From Planctomycetaceae bacterium (lineage in GTDB: Bacteria; Planctomycetota; Planctomycetia; Pirellulales; UBA1268): DNA of 24,053 bases. The DNA is taken from NCBI GenBank assembly GCA_005789975.1, contig SXWC01000172.1, forward strand, positions 1-24,053. Direction: 5' to 3'. How positions within the stretch are numbered: the first letter of the stretch is position 1; each line of letters begins with the position of its first letter. Positions 1 to 6,005 of this stretch are shown here, piece by piece. Under the pieces are notes generated by a model that was given only the letters and a program-made list of their open reading frames with translations, searched no databases and was not told the origin of the DNA. Position numbers and translations under genes: made by a program.

Positions 1-135
1 CATCACCAGTTCGACGGTGTCGAGCGAGTCGGCTCCCAGATCCTTGATGAAAGACGTCTCGGGCGTGATCTGATCCTTGCTCACACCGAGTTGGGAAGCC
101 ACGATGTCGATCACTCGTTCTTGGACTGAAGCCAC
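1..135 (-). CDS. acpP: Acyl carrier protein, N-terminal 45 residues (cut by window edge)
   Basis: The carrier protein of type II fatty-acid synthesis in the cytosol; a phosphopantetheine arm holds the growing acyl chain. The visible translation starts [17 protein letters not shown] after the initiator. It carries the invariant [12 protein letters not shown] motif, in which Ser37 (of DSL) is the phosphopantetheine attachment site. The start is GTG at 135-133; no in-frame ATG is nearby, and a perfect AGGAGG lies at 150-145, nine bases upstream, which fixes the start. It lies downstream of fabG on the same strand, separated by 232 bases with a likely promoter of its own. The C-terminal part lies left of the window, where fabF would be expected. 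Identity is secure from the motif and neighbours. Confidence 0.95.
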   Translation of the reverse strand, partial: MASVQERVIDIVASQLGVSKDQITPETSFIKDLGADSLDTVELVM

Positions 136-166
136 CTTATGAATCCTCCTGGGGCCCCTCTGCGAA

Positions 167-236
167 CCGACCAAGGCAAGGTCGGCGTGCGGGGCGGGGC
201 GTTCTAACGTTCTTGGCGGCAGCCCTCCGAGGCTGC
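167..236 (-). other. Two hairpins in the acpP 5' leader
   Basis: If transcription starts just downstream of the proposed promoter, the acpP mRNA has a leader of about 120 bases. It contains two perfect inverted repeats: 167-172 with 180-185 (six pairs, seven-base loop) and 219-224 with 231-236 (six pairs, six-base loop). An eight-base palindrome GGGGCCCC (151-158) lies just upstream of the AGGAGG. They could stabilise the message or tune translation of this highly expressed protein. Six-pair hairpins are not rare in GC-rich DNA, so function is only inferred. The rest of the 136-367 gap holds no gene that I can see. Confidence 0.35.
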
Positions 237-262
237 GCACCCTACCTGACTTATGGTCGAAG

Positions 263-292
263 ATATACCCGCTGCCAGCCGCACGTGTCCAG
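263..292 (-). promoter_or_regulatory. Putative acpP promoter
   Basis: On the minus strand TGGACA (292-287) is followed after 18 bases by TATATC (268-263), a fair sigma-70 type pair. It lies about 130 bases upstream of the acpP GTG and downstream of the fabG stop. A separate acpP promoter inside the fab cluster would let acyl carrier protein be made in excess over FabD and FabG. A ten-base palindrome CCACCGGTGG (318-327) lies upstream of the -35 and could be an operator, or chance. Confidence 0.4.
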
Positions 293-367
293 CCCGGGAA
301 AACCGGCCGGGGGACCACCACCGGTGGCCGTGCTGCAGGGGGCGGTGATGGCGGAAAAAGCCCGGCT

Positions 368-1147
368 TCATCCGATCATGCCGCCGTCCACGACGAGCGT
401 CTGGGCGGTGATGTAGCCCGACGACGGGGCCGCGAGAAACAGCACCGCCTCGGCGATCTCCCAGGCTTCGCCCAGCCGCTTGGCGGGAACCCGCTTCTTG
501 ACTTCATCGAGCAGCGCGGGGCCGAGGGCGGCGGTCATGTCGCTGGCGATGAAACCGGGAGCCACCGCGTTGACGGTGATCTTCCTGCCCGCGAGTTCCT
601 TGGCAACCGTTTTCGTGAGGCCGACAAGACCGGCCTTGGAAGCGGAGTAGTTGGCCTGCCCGGGATTGCCGATCAGACCCGAAACACTGGCCACGTTGAC
701 GATCCGGCCGTAGCGCTGCTGCATCATCGGCCGGCTGGCGGCCCGCATGAAGAGGAACGGTCCGCGGAGGTTGGTGTCGAGGACGGTATCCCACTCCTCG
801 TCGCTCATCCGCGGGAGGAGCGTGTCGCGGGTCACTCCGGCGTTGTTCACGAGGATGTCGAGGCGGCCGCACTTTTCCACCACCATCTCGACGACCCTCT
901 GGGCCTCTTCGGCCTTCGAGACGTCGCAGGGCACCTCCTCGACCTTTCCGCCGGCGGCGCGGATGCCAGCCGCGACCAGGGCGAGCTTGTCGGCGGAACG
1001 GGCCGCGATGGCGACCGTCGCACCCGCGGCCGCAAGAGTCTCGGCGATCGCCCGGCCGAGCCCCTGCGAGGCGCCGGTGACGAGGGCCACCTGCCCGCTG
1101 AGGTCGACCTTCAACTGCTTGCGAACCTGCGGCGTTTCGTCGGCCAT
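368..1147 (-). CDS. fabG: 3-oxoacyl-[acyl-carrier-protein] reductase FabG
   Basis: NADPH-dependent reduction of 3-oxoacyl-ACP to 3-hydroxyacyl-ACP, the first reductive step of each fatty-acid elongation round. The 259-residue protein is a classical short-chain dehydrogenase. It has the cofactor motif TGASQGLG (24-31), NNAG (101-104), and the catalytic Asn126, Ser154, Tyr167 and Lys171 (YSASK). Typical FabG features follow, such as the VNAVAPGFI segment and the C-terminal VVDGGM end. An N-terminal tail of about 15 residues precedes the Rossmann fold, so it is slightly longer than E. coli FabG. The start is ATG, with a GGAG about 10 bases upstream. It follows fabD by 46 bases and precedes acpP. 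Genome position makes FabG far likelier than another SDR enzyme. Confidence 0.95.
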   Translation of the reverse strand: MADETPQVRKQLKVDLSGQVALVTGASQGLGRAIAETLAAAGATVAIAARSADKLALVAAGIRAAGGKVEEVPCDVSKAEEAQRVVEMVVEKCGRLDILVNNAGVTRDTLLPRMSDEEWDTVLDTNLRGPFLFMRAASRPMMQQRYGRIVNVASVSGLIGNPGQANYSASKAGLVGLTKTVAKELAGRKITVNAVAPGFIASDMTAALGPALLDEVKKRVPAKRLGEAWEIAEAVLFLAAPSSGYITAQTLVVDGGMIG

Positions 1148-1193
1148 GATGGTCTGTCTCCGAAGGAGTCTCTCGGGTGCGGGAGGATGAGTG

Positions 1194-2156
1194 TCAGTCG
1201 AAGACCCCGGAGCAGGCGACGCTCCGGTCGATCCGCTTCATGAGCCCGCGAAGCACGCGGCCGGGACCGACTTCCCAGACCGATCGCGCGCCCGTGGAGA
1301 GGATGTATGCCATGGAGGCGTTCCACTCGACAACACCGACCACTTGCCGCGCCAAAAGGGCCCGGATCTCCGCGGGATCGACGTGGGGCCGGGCATCGAC
1401 GTTGCTGACCACGGGAATCCGCGGCGGGCGGAAGGACGCGTCGGCAAGCGCCGCCGCCAGCCGCTGGACGGCGGGCTGCATCAAAGCGGTGTGGAAAGCC
1501 CCCGCCACCTCCAAGGGCACGCACTTGATCGCCCCGGCCGCGACCGCCGCGGAGTCGAGCCGGCGGCAGGCCTCGGCCGATCCCGAGACGACGATGTTGC
1601 CGGGGCAGAGCACGTTGGCCACCTCCAGCACGTCGCCGCCCCGGCATTCGTCGCACAGCGCCACGAGTTTCTCACGCTCCACGCCGAGCACCGCCAGCAT
1701 GCTGCCCGGCCGCTGCTCGGAGCACTCCTGCATGGCGCGGCCGTGGATGTTGACGATCCGCACGGCGTCGTCGAAGTCGAGGGCGTCGGCAAAGACGAGC
1801 GACGTGTATTCGCCGAGCGAAAGTCCGGCGGTGATCGTGGCCGCGTCGAGGGGATGGCCTTCGCGGGAGCGGAGCACCTCGAGGGCCGCGAGGCTCGTGA
1901 CGAGAATGGCAGGCTGGCTGACGGCCGTGGTGTTCAGCCGTTCGGCGGGGCCGCTGCGGCAGACCTCGAGCAGGTCGTAGCCGAGAACGGCCGAAGCCCG
2001 GGAGAAGAGTTCGGCAGCTTTCGGCGTCGCCTCGACCCAGTCGCCCACCATGCCCACGGCCTGGGCTCCCTGGCCGGGAAAAACGATCGCCTGTGCGACG
2101 GCATCGCCCGGAGTCGAACCAGGAGCCGACGCGTCACGCACGTGAATCGTTCCCAC
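1194..2156 (-). CDS. fabD: Malonyl-CoA:ACP transacylase FabD
   Basis: Moves malonyl from CoA to acyl carrier protein, supplying the extender unit for fatty-acid synthesis. The 320-residue protein has the FPGQGAQ motif (26-32), the nucleophile motif GLSLGEY (111-117, Ser113) and the catalytic histidine in AFH (His222). In E. coli FabD the nucleophile motif is GHSLGEY; here the His before Ser is Leu, while Ser and the downstream His are kept, so activity is expected. The start used is GTG at 2156, four bases after the rpmF stop. A second in-frame GTG five codons later has a better-placed GGGA and is possible. The first 20 residues are poorly conserved-looking, so the start is uncertain. Confidence 0.93.
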   Translation of the reverse strand: MGTIHVRDASAPGSTPGDAVAQAIVFPGQGAQAVGMVGDWVEATPKAAELFSRASAVLGYDLLEVCRSGPAERLNTTAVSQPAILVTSLAALEVLRSREGHPLDAATITAGLSLGEYTSLVFADALDFDDAVRIVNIHGRAMQECSEQRPGSMLAVLGVEREKLVALCDECRGGDVLEVANVLCPGNIVVSGSAEACRRLDSAAVAAGAIKCVPLEVAGAFHTALMQPAVQRLAAALADASFRPPRIPVVSNVDARPHVDPAEIRALLARQVVGVVEWNASMAYILSTGARSVWEVGPGRVLRGLMKRIDRSVACSGVFD

Positions 2157-2160
2157 GGGC

Positions 2161-2343
2161 TCAGGCTTCGTCCGTCTTGACGACGGTCTTGCCCATGTAG
2201 GTGCCGCAGTTGCCGCACACGCGATGGGTCGGCACCGCCTTGCCGCACGTGGAGCAGAACGTCAACTGCCGCGGAGTGAGGAAGTCGTGGGCCCGACGGG
2301 ACCGGGTCTTCTGATTGGATTGACGTCGCTTGGGAACGGCCAT
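2161..2343 (-). CDS. rpmF: Large-subunit ribosomal protein bL32
   Basis: A 60-residue basic protein of the 50S subunit. It begins MAVPKRRQS, the hallmark of bL32, and carries a CXXC...CXXC zinc ribbon (Cys30, Cys33, Cys43, Cys46). This is therefore the zinc-binding form rather than the cysteine-free paralog seen in zinc-limited cells of other bacteria. The ATG is preceded by AGGTGA five bases upstream. It heads the fatty-acid genes, as in many bacteria (rpmF-plsX-fabH-fabD-fabG-acpP), but here fabD follows directly with four bases between. The link presumably couples membrane and ribosome synthesis. Confidence 0.97.
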   Translation of the reverse strand: MAVPKRRQSNQKTRSRRAHDFLTPRQLTFCSTCGKAVPTHRVCGNCGTYMGKTVVKTDEA

Positions 2344-2376
2344 GGGTCACCTGAATCGTGGTCTGTGGAGCCCCAG

Positions 2377-2406
2377 AGCGTAGCCGCGAGGCGGGGTGGC
2401 GGTCAA
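2377..2406 (-). promoter_or_regulatory. Putative promoter of rpmF-fabD-fabG
   Basis: On the minus strand TTGACC (2406-2401) and TACGCT (2382-2377) are 18 bases apart. They lie in the 82-base gap between the ruvB stop and the rpmF ATG. Transcription would start near 2370, giving a leader of about 27 bases with AGGTGA. The -10 context GCTACGCTCTGG recurs exactly upstream of ruvC. Confidence 0.55.
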
Positions 2407-2425
2407 TCCGCAGCGGCGAAAGCGG

Positions 2426-3445
2426 TCAAAACAACCTGCCAGGCCCGACCTTTGGCGGGGTGCCGAGGTGTTCTTCGCCCTTGGAGGTGATCCGCCGGCC
2501 ACGGGGCGTCCGGATCACGAGCTCGCACCGCAGAAGATAGGGCTCGACGTCATCCTCGAGCGTGTCCGACGCCGTGCTCATCGTGTGGGCGATCGCCTCG
2601 ATGCCGACCGGACCGCCGGCGAACACCCGCTGGATCGTCTCCAGATACCGTCTGTCAAAGCCGTCGAGGCCGAGTTCGTCGATGCCCTGCATTTCGAGGG
2701 CCGTCCGCGCGATGCCCACGCTCATCAGCCCTTCGGCCCGGCTGGTGGAAAAGTCGCGAATCCACCGCAGCCGGTTGTTGGCCAGTCGGGGTGTGCCGCG
2801 GCTGCGATGGGCGATTTCATCCGCGGTTTCGTCGTCCATCGGCATCGAGAGTTTGCCCGACGAGCGATGCACGATCGCGGCGAGTTCCGCGGGGGAGTAG
2901 TAGTCGAGATGCTCGCGGATCACGAACCGGTCGCGGAGCGGGGCGGAGATCAGGCCGGCCCGCGTCGTGGCCCCGACGAGCGTGAACGGCCGCAGCGGCA
3001 TGTTGATCGTGCGGGCGGCCACGCCGTCGCCGAGCGTGATGTCGATCCGGAAGTCCTCCATCGCCGGATAGAGAAACTCCTCCACGGCGATCGGCAGCCT
3101 GTGGATCTCGTCGATGAACAGAACGGAGCCTTCGGAACAGTTCGTGAGATAGGGGAGGAGGTCTTTCGGGGCCGCGAGGGCCGCGCCGCTGGCGATCTGG
3201 ATCGTGGTGCCGAGTTCCCGGGGAATGCAGGTGGCAAAGGTGGTCTTGCCGAGCCCCGGCGGTCCGTCGAGCAGGATGTGGCCGAGCGACTCCCCCCGCT
3301 TGCGGGCGGCATCGATCGCGATCATGAGCCGCTCGTGAACGGCCCGCTGGCCGATCATCTCCTCCATCCGCTGCGGCCGCAGCGCACGATCCTCCGGAGC
3401 CGGCTCCTCGGGGGCCTGAATGCTGGGCTGGCGGAATGATTCCAT
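2426..3445 (-). CDS. ruvB: Holliday junction branch migration ATPase RuvB
   Basis: Hexameric AAA+ motor that, with RuvA, drives branch migration of Holliday junctions in recombinational repair. With the chosen start it has 339 residues, normal for the family. Walker A GPPGLGKTT is at 61-69, Walker B LFIDEIHR at 109-116, sensor 1 GATTRAG at 158-164, the arginine finger in SAPLRDRF at 167-174, and sensor 2 RGTPR at 216-220. The C-terminal winged helix is complete and ends with GPVGIEAI, EPYLL and RTPRGR elements. The frame could be extended to a TTG at 3493. I prefer ATG 3445 because family proteins begin close to it and the TTG overlaps a plausible -35 element. After sensor 2 the sequence reads LANNRLRWIRD rather than E. 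coli-like IANRLLRRVRD. Confidence 0.96.
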   Translation of the reverse strand: MESFRQPSIQAPEEPAPEDRALRPQRMEEMIGQRAVHERLMIAIDAARKRGESLGHILLDGPPGLGKTTFATCIPRELGTTIQIASGAALAAPKDLLPYLTNCSEGSVLFIDEIHRLPIAVEEFLYPAMEDFRIDITLGDGVAARTINMPLRPFTLVGATTRAGLISAPLRDRFVIREHLDYYSPAELAAIVHRSSGKLSMPMDDETADEIAHRSRGTPRLANNRLRWIRDFSTSRAEGLMSVGIARTALEMQGIDELGLDGFDRRYLETIQRVFAGGPVGIEAIAHTMSTASDTLEDDVEPYLLRCELVIRTPRGRRITSKGEEHLGTPPKVGPGRLF

Positions 3446-3462
3446 GCTGTTCACCGGTTCAC

Positions 3463-3493
3463 AGGGTAGCGGATTCAGCCCGCCAGCGTGCAA
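3463..3493 (-). promoter_or_regulatory. Possible ruvB promoter
   Basis: On the minus strand TTGCAC (3493-3488) is followed after 19 bases by TACCCT (3468-3463). A start near 3456 would give a leader of about 10 bases before ATG 3445. It lies in the 199-base gap between ruvA and ruvB, in which I see no other gene. The spacer is long and the -35 weak, so this is tentative. Confidence 0.3.
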
Positions 3494-3644
3494 GCCGACC
3501 GGCGGTGGGGCAGCGGGCCTTGGTGGTGCGCGGCTCGGGGCCCCCCATGCCCGGTCGCCGGACGCTCACTCCGCCCATCCTCGGCTTCGGTCGCTCGATG
3601 CCGGCTCCGGGGCACGGGCGGCCCCTCGCTGGGCTGCAGGGGCA

Positions 3645-4283
3645 TCACCGCGGCTTGTGGATCTGCCGGTAGATCGACTCGAGTGCCTCCTGCACGTCCT
3701 TGGGCTTCTTCTTTTCGGCCCGGAGCACGTCGACGAGGCGGCGGGCGTCGGAGTCGGAGTGGCCGAGCGAACGGAGCACCTCGAAGGTCTCGCTGAAGAC
3801 ATCGCCCGCTCCGGCAGCCGCCTCGCCGGGGGCATCGCGGGCGATCAGGAGGGCGAACTTCGGCATCCGGCGACGGAGCTTCGCGATCATCCGCTCCGCG
3901 GTGGCCGCGCCGATGCCCGGCAGCGTGGCGAGCGCCTTGGCATCCTGCTCGTCGATCGCGGCGGCGATCTCCCCCACGGGGCGGATGATCGCCCGCAGGG
4001 CCTTCCGCACGCCCACGCCGTCCACCTCGCAGATGAGGTCGAAGAACTCCCGCTCGACCTCGGAGAGAAAGCCGACGAGCCGGGGCACCAGGTTGCCGCG
4101 GCCGGGGGTGCCCTCCAGAAACTCCATCGTGTGCAGCGTGACCGCCTGGCCGATCTTCGTCTGGAGGCCGCGGCGGACGAGTTCGGTGACGAGCACCTCG
4201 TGCACCATCGGACCCACGGCCAGCTCGATGCAGTTGCCGGTGTGGTCGATGCGGTCGAGCGTGCCGGAGATCTTCGTGATCAT
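3645..4283 (-). CDS. ruvA: Holliday junction DNA helicase subunit RuvA
   Basis: Binds the four-way junction as a tetramer and loads RuvB. The 212-residue protein shows the three expected domains. An N-terminal OB fold (about 1-70) starts MITKISGTLDRI. Tandem helix-hairpin-helix motifs follow, including DGVGVRKAL (88-96) and LPGIGAATAERM (121-132), which bind the DNA backbone. After an Ala/Gly-rich flexible linker (about 150-160), a C-terminal RuvB-binding three-helix domain has the typical SLGHSDSDARRLVD pattern. The loop around 57-68 (LEGTPGRGNLVP) is a little longer than in E. coli. The ATG at 4283 lies 16 bases after the ruvC stop and has no clear Shine-Dalgarno sequence, so translation may be coupled to ruvC. 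Confidence 0.95.
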   Translation of the reverse strand: MITKISGTLDRIDHTGNCIELAVGPMVHEVLVTELVRRGLQTKIGQAVTLHTMEFLEGTPGRGNLVPRLVGFLSEVEREFFDLICEVDGVGVRKALRAIIRPVGEIAAAIDEQDAKALATLPGIGAATAERMIAKLRRRMPKFALLIARDAPGEAAAGAGDVFSETFEVLRSLGHSDSDARRLVDVLRAEKKKPKDVQEALESIYRQIHKPR

Positions 4284-4299
4284 GTCGTGCGGTCAGCCG

Positions 4300-4890
4300 T
4301 CAGGCGCGGCTGCTCCTGATGCGGGGGACGCCCGTGCCGAAGAAGAGCGGACGCAGGCGGAGGTGGTAATCGGTGAGGGCCACGGCGAGCGCGTCGGCGG
4401 CGTCGGCCGGCTCGGGCTTCGAGGCCAGTCCGAGCTCCCGCTGCACCGCGAGTTGGATCTGCTCCTTGCCGGCATGTCCCGAACCGGTGAGCACGCTCTT
4501 CACGCGGTTGGGGAGGTAGTGGTGAACGGCCAGGCCGGATTGCACGCCCGCCAGGCAGATCACGCCGCGGGCATGGCCGAGGAGAATCGCCGTCTTGGGA
4601 AACTTGGCGTGGGAGAAGACCTGCTCGATCGCCATCGCCGTGGGCCTGAAAGCCTCGATCACCTCGCGGATGCCGGCATGGATCGTGAGCAGCCGATCCT
4701 CGAGCGCCTCGCCCTTCGACTTCACGGTCCCGGCCTCGATCAGCCGCACGGTGCCCCCCTGGCACTCGACCACGCCGTAGCCGGTGACATTGAGGCCGGG
4801 GTCGAAGCCGACCACCCGCTCGACGCCCAGCCGCGGCGGCGGACCGGTTCGCTCGGAAGGGTGCTCGGCCGCGGAACGCTGGGCTGTCAT
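4300..4890 (-). CDS. ruvC: Crossover junction endodeoxyribonuclease RuvC
   Basis: Dimeric resolvase that nicks Holliday junctions symmetrically in complex with RuvAB. With ATG 4890 the protein has 196 residues. The RNase H-like fold shows its acidic residues: Asp30 in GFDPG, Glu89 in AIEQVF, and Asp163 and Asp166 in PADAADALAVAL. An N-terminal stretch of about 25 residues rich in Ala/Pro/Arg precedes the fold and is unusual. The frame stays open to a TTG at 4932, but a TACGCT -10 element six bases before ATG 4890 and the absence of a Shine-Dalgarno sequence suggest a leaderless message starting at this ATG. It is the first gene of ruvC-ruvA-ruvB. Confidence 0.94.
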   Translation of the reverse strand: MTAQRSAAEHPSERTGPPPRLGVERVVGFDPGLNVTGYGVVECQGGTVRLIEAGTVKSKGEALEDRLLTIHAGIREVIEAFRPTAMAIEQVFSHAKFPKTAILLGHARGVICLAGVQSGLAVHHYLPNRVKSVLTGSGHAGKEQIQLAVQRELGLASKPEPADAADALAVALTDYHLRLRPLFFGTGVPRIRSSRA

Positions 4891-4896
4891 GACCAG

Positions 4897-4926
4897 AGCG
4901 TAGCGGCCGTTCGTCGGGCCCAGAAA
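4897..4926 (-). promoter_or_regulatory. Putative leaderless ruvC promoter
   Basis: TACGCT (4902-4897, minus strand) ends six bases before the ruvC ATG, the spacing expected when transcription starts at the start codon. The -35 position 18 bases upstream reads TTTCTG (4926-4921), a poor match. The 12-base context GCTACGCTCTGG is identical at the proposed rpmF promoter. No Shine-Dalgarno motif is present. Confidence 0.4.
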
Positions 4927-4939
4927 GCCCAATCGAAAC

Positions 4940-5013
<74 letters not shown>

Positions 5014-5022
5014 GTGGACCAA

Positions 5023-5051
5023 ACGATACCGCAAGCAGCCGGGATCACCAA
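5023..5051 (-). promoter_or_regulatory. Putative tRNA-Arg promoter
   Basis: TTGGTG (5051-5046) and TATCGT (5028-5023) are 17 bases apart on the minus strand and end nine bases before the mature tRNA 5' end. Transcription would therefore start only a few bases upstream of the tRNA. The upstream terminator at 5058-5095 would isolate it from the preceding gene. Confidence 0.45.
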
Positions 5052-5057
5052 TATTCG

Positions 5058-5095
5058 AAAAAAAGACCGCCCCAGGTCGCGGTCCCGGGACGGTC
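5058..5095 (-). terminator. Rho-independent terminator of the PEP-CTERM gene
   Basis: On the minus strand a 31-base hairpin (5095-5065) has 12-base arms GACCGTCCCGGG and CCTGGGGCGGTC around the loop ACCGCGA. It includes two G-U pairs and no unpaired arm base. Seven T residues follow directly (5064-5058). It lies 34 bases after the PEP-CTERM stop codon. This is the clearest terminator in the window. Confidence 0.88.
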
Positions 5096-5129
5096 GATGC
5101 GAGGGAAGACGGCCGAACGGCCGCGGGTC

Positions 5130-5786
5130 TCAGCCGCGGCGGCGACGCATCGCGTAGAGGGCCGAAGCGATGCCGATGCCCGAAAGAGCGATCGCCGAAG
5201 GCTCCGGCACGGCGGCGACCGACACGCTGTAGGAGGTCAGACTCGGGCTCGGGCTCGTCCAGCCGCCGCTCGGCAGCTCCCGCTTCGTGCCGGTGTAGGA
5301 ATAGCCTGACGAGTTCAATCCCGCAGGAGTCGAGTCGGGCGTGTTCAGATACCAGCTCGACGGCCCGGAGGGCACGATCCAGTAAGGGGTCGAGGCCGAG
5401 AGCGAGGCGTTCGAGAAGGGGAAGGTGTAGGTGCCCGTGTTGCCGACTGGCACCGCTTGCGACGTGTAGAGAATCGACCCTGGCGATCCGGATGAATCGG
5501 TGTAGATGCTCACGGTCCGGTTCTCGCTCGTTCCGGAGTTGGTGACGAAGAGCCCGAGAGTCACCGACTGAATGTCGCGAAGCGACGACGTGCCCGTGTT
5601 GAATCCCTGAGCGAGTGCCAGTTCCCCGGTATCGACCGGACCGAAGTCGGTATTGGTGCCGCCGAGGGCACCGGTGCCCGACGTCCCGAGATTGCCAAAC
5701 ACGACGTCGGCGTGGGCCGAAACTCCGACCATCGCGAGCGCGAGGAAGGCGAGGGTGCGGATTGAGCGGGCTGAAAGGCGGATCAT
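5130..5786 (-). CDS. PEP-CTERM sorting domain protein, secreted
   Basis: An exported protein of 218 residues with no recognised catalytic domain. Residues 1-26 form a signal peptide (basic start, hydrophobic 12-22, cleavage after AHA). The body is rich in Ser, Thr, Gly and Asn and looks like a beta-rich surface domain. The C-terminus is a textbook PEP-CTERM signal: VPEPSA at 193-198, a short hydrophobic stretch, then MRRRRG. Such proteins are known substrates of exosortase and are often exported to the surface or matrix; the exosortase is not in this window. I chose ATG 5786 because AGGA lies nine bases upstream and the signal peptide then begins properly. An in-frame ATG at 5819 is upstream of the predicted transcription start. 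It is a single-gene unit with its own promoter and terminator. Confidence 0.88.
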   Translation of the reverse strand: MIRLSARSIRTLAFLALAMVGVSAHADVVFGNLGTSGTGALGGTNTDFGPVDTGELALAQGFNTGTSSLRDIQSVTLGLFVTNSGTSENRTVSIYTDSSGSPGSILYTSQAVPVGNTGTYTFPFSNASLSASTPYWIVPSGPSSWYLNTPDSTPAGLNSSGYSYTGTKRELPSGGWTSPSPSLTSYSVSVAAVPEPSAIALSGIGIASALYAMRRRRG

Positions 5787-5819
5787 GGAGAGGATTCCTG
5801 GAAGACTTGGTTTCGACAT

Positions 5820-5848
5820 AGTTCACACTTGTCCGTAGGAAATGTCAA
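5820..5848 (-). promoter_or_regulatory. Putative promoter of the PEP-CTERM gene
   Basis: A perfect TTGACA -35 (5848-5843, minus strand) is followed after exactly 17 bases by TGAACT (5825-5820), which keeps three of six consensus bases. Transcription would start near 5813, downstream of the alternative ATG at 5819. This supports the start at 5786. Confidence 0.5.
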
Positions 5849-5919
5849 GGTTTCTGGGCGGGTTCCGCGGCCGTTTTCCACGCGTCTGATGCCGCGGCGT
5901 TTTTCCCGGGAAAAGTCCC

Positions 5920-5948
5920 CAAAACAAACCCGGCTTCTCGCGAGCCGG
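5920..5948 (-). terminator. Likely terminator of the MFS-acyltransferase gene
   Basis: On the minus strand CCGGCT (5948-5943) and AGCCGG (5935-5930) form a six-pair hairpin with a seven-base loop. It is followed by GTTTGTTTTGG. It lies about 55 bases after the stop codon at 6005-6003 and upstream of the PEP-CTERM promoter, the right place to end the long transcript. Confidence 0.55.
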
Positions 5949-5977
5949 AGCGTGAGTGTGGACATGGACGGGGCGGC

Positions 5978-6005
5978 TGAAACCACCTCCAACGAGGGGT
6001 TTTCA
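5978..6005 (-). other. Hairpin beginning at the stop codon of the MFS-acyltransferase gene
   Basis: From the TGA stop (6005-6003) the minus strand reads as two 12-base arms around the loop GTTG, with 10 of 12 positions pairing. No T-run follows. It may protect the mRNA 3' end or act with the terminator at 5920-5948. Chance cannot be excluded. Confidence 0.35.

Noticed and set aside
348..370. Weak hairpin AAGC-CGG-GCTT plus T5 directly after fabG as a terminator
   Set aside because: The stem has only four to five pairs and a three-base loop, too weak to call.
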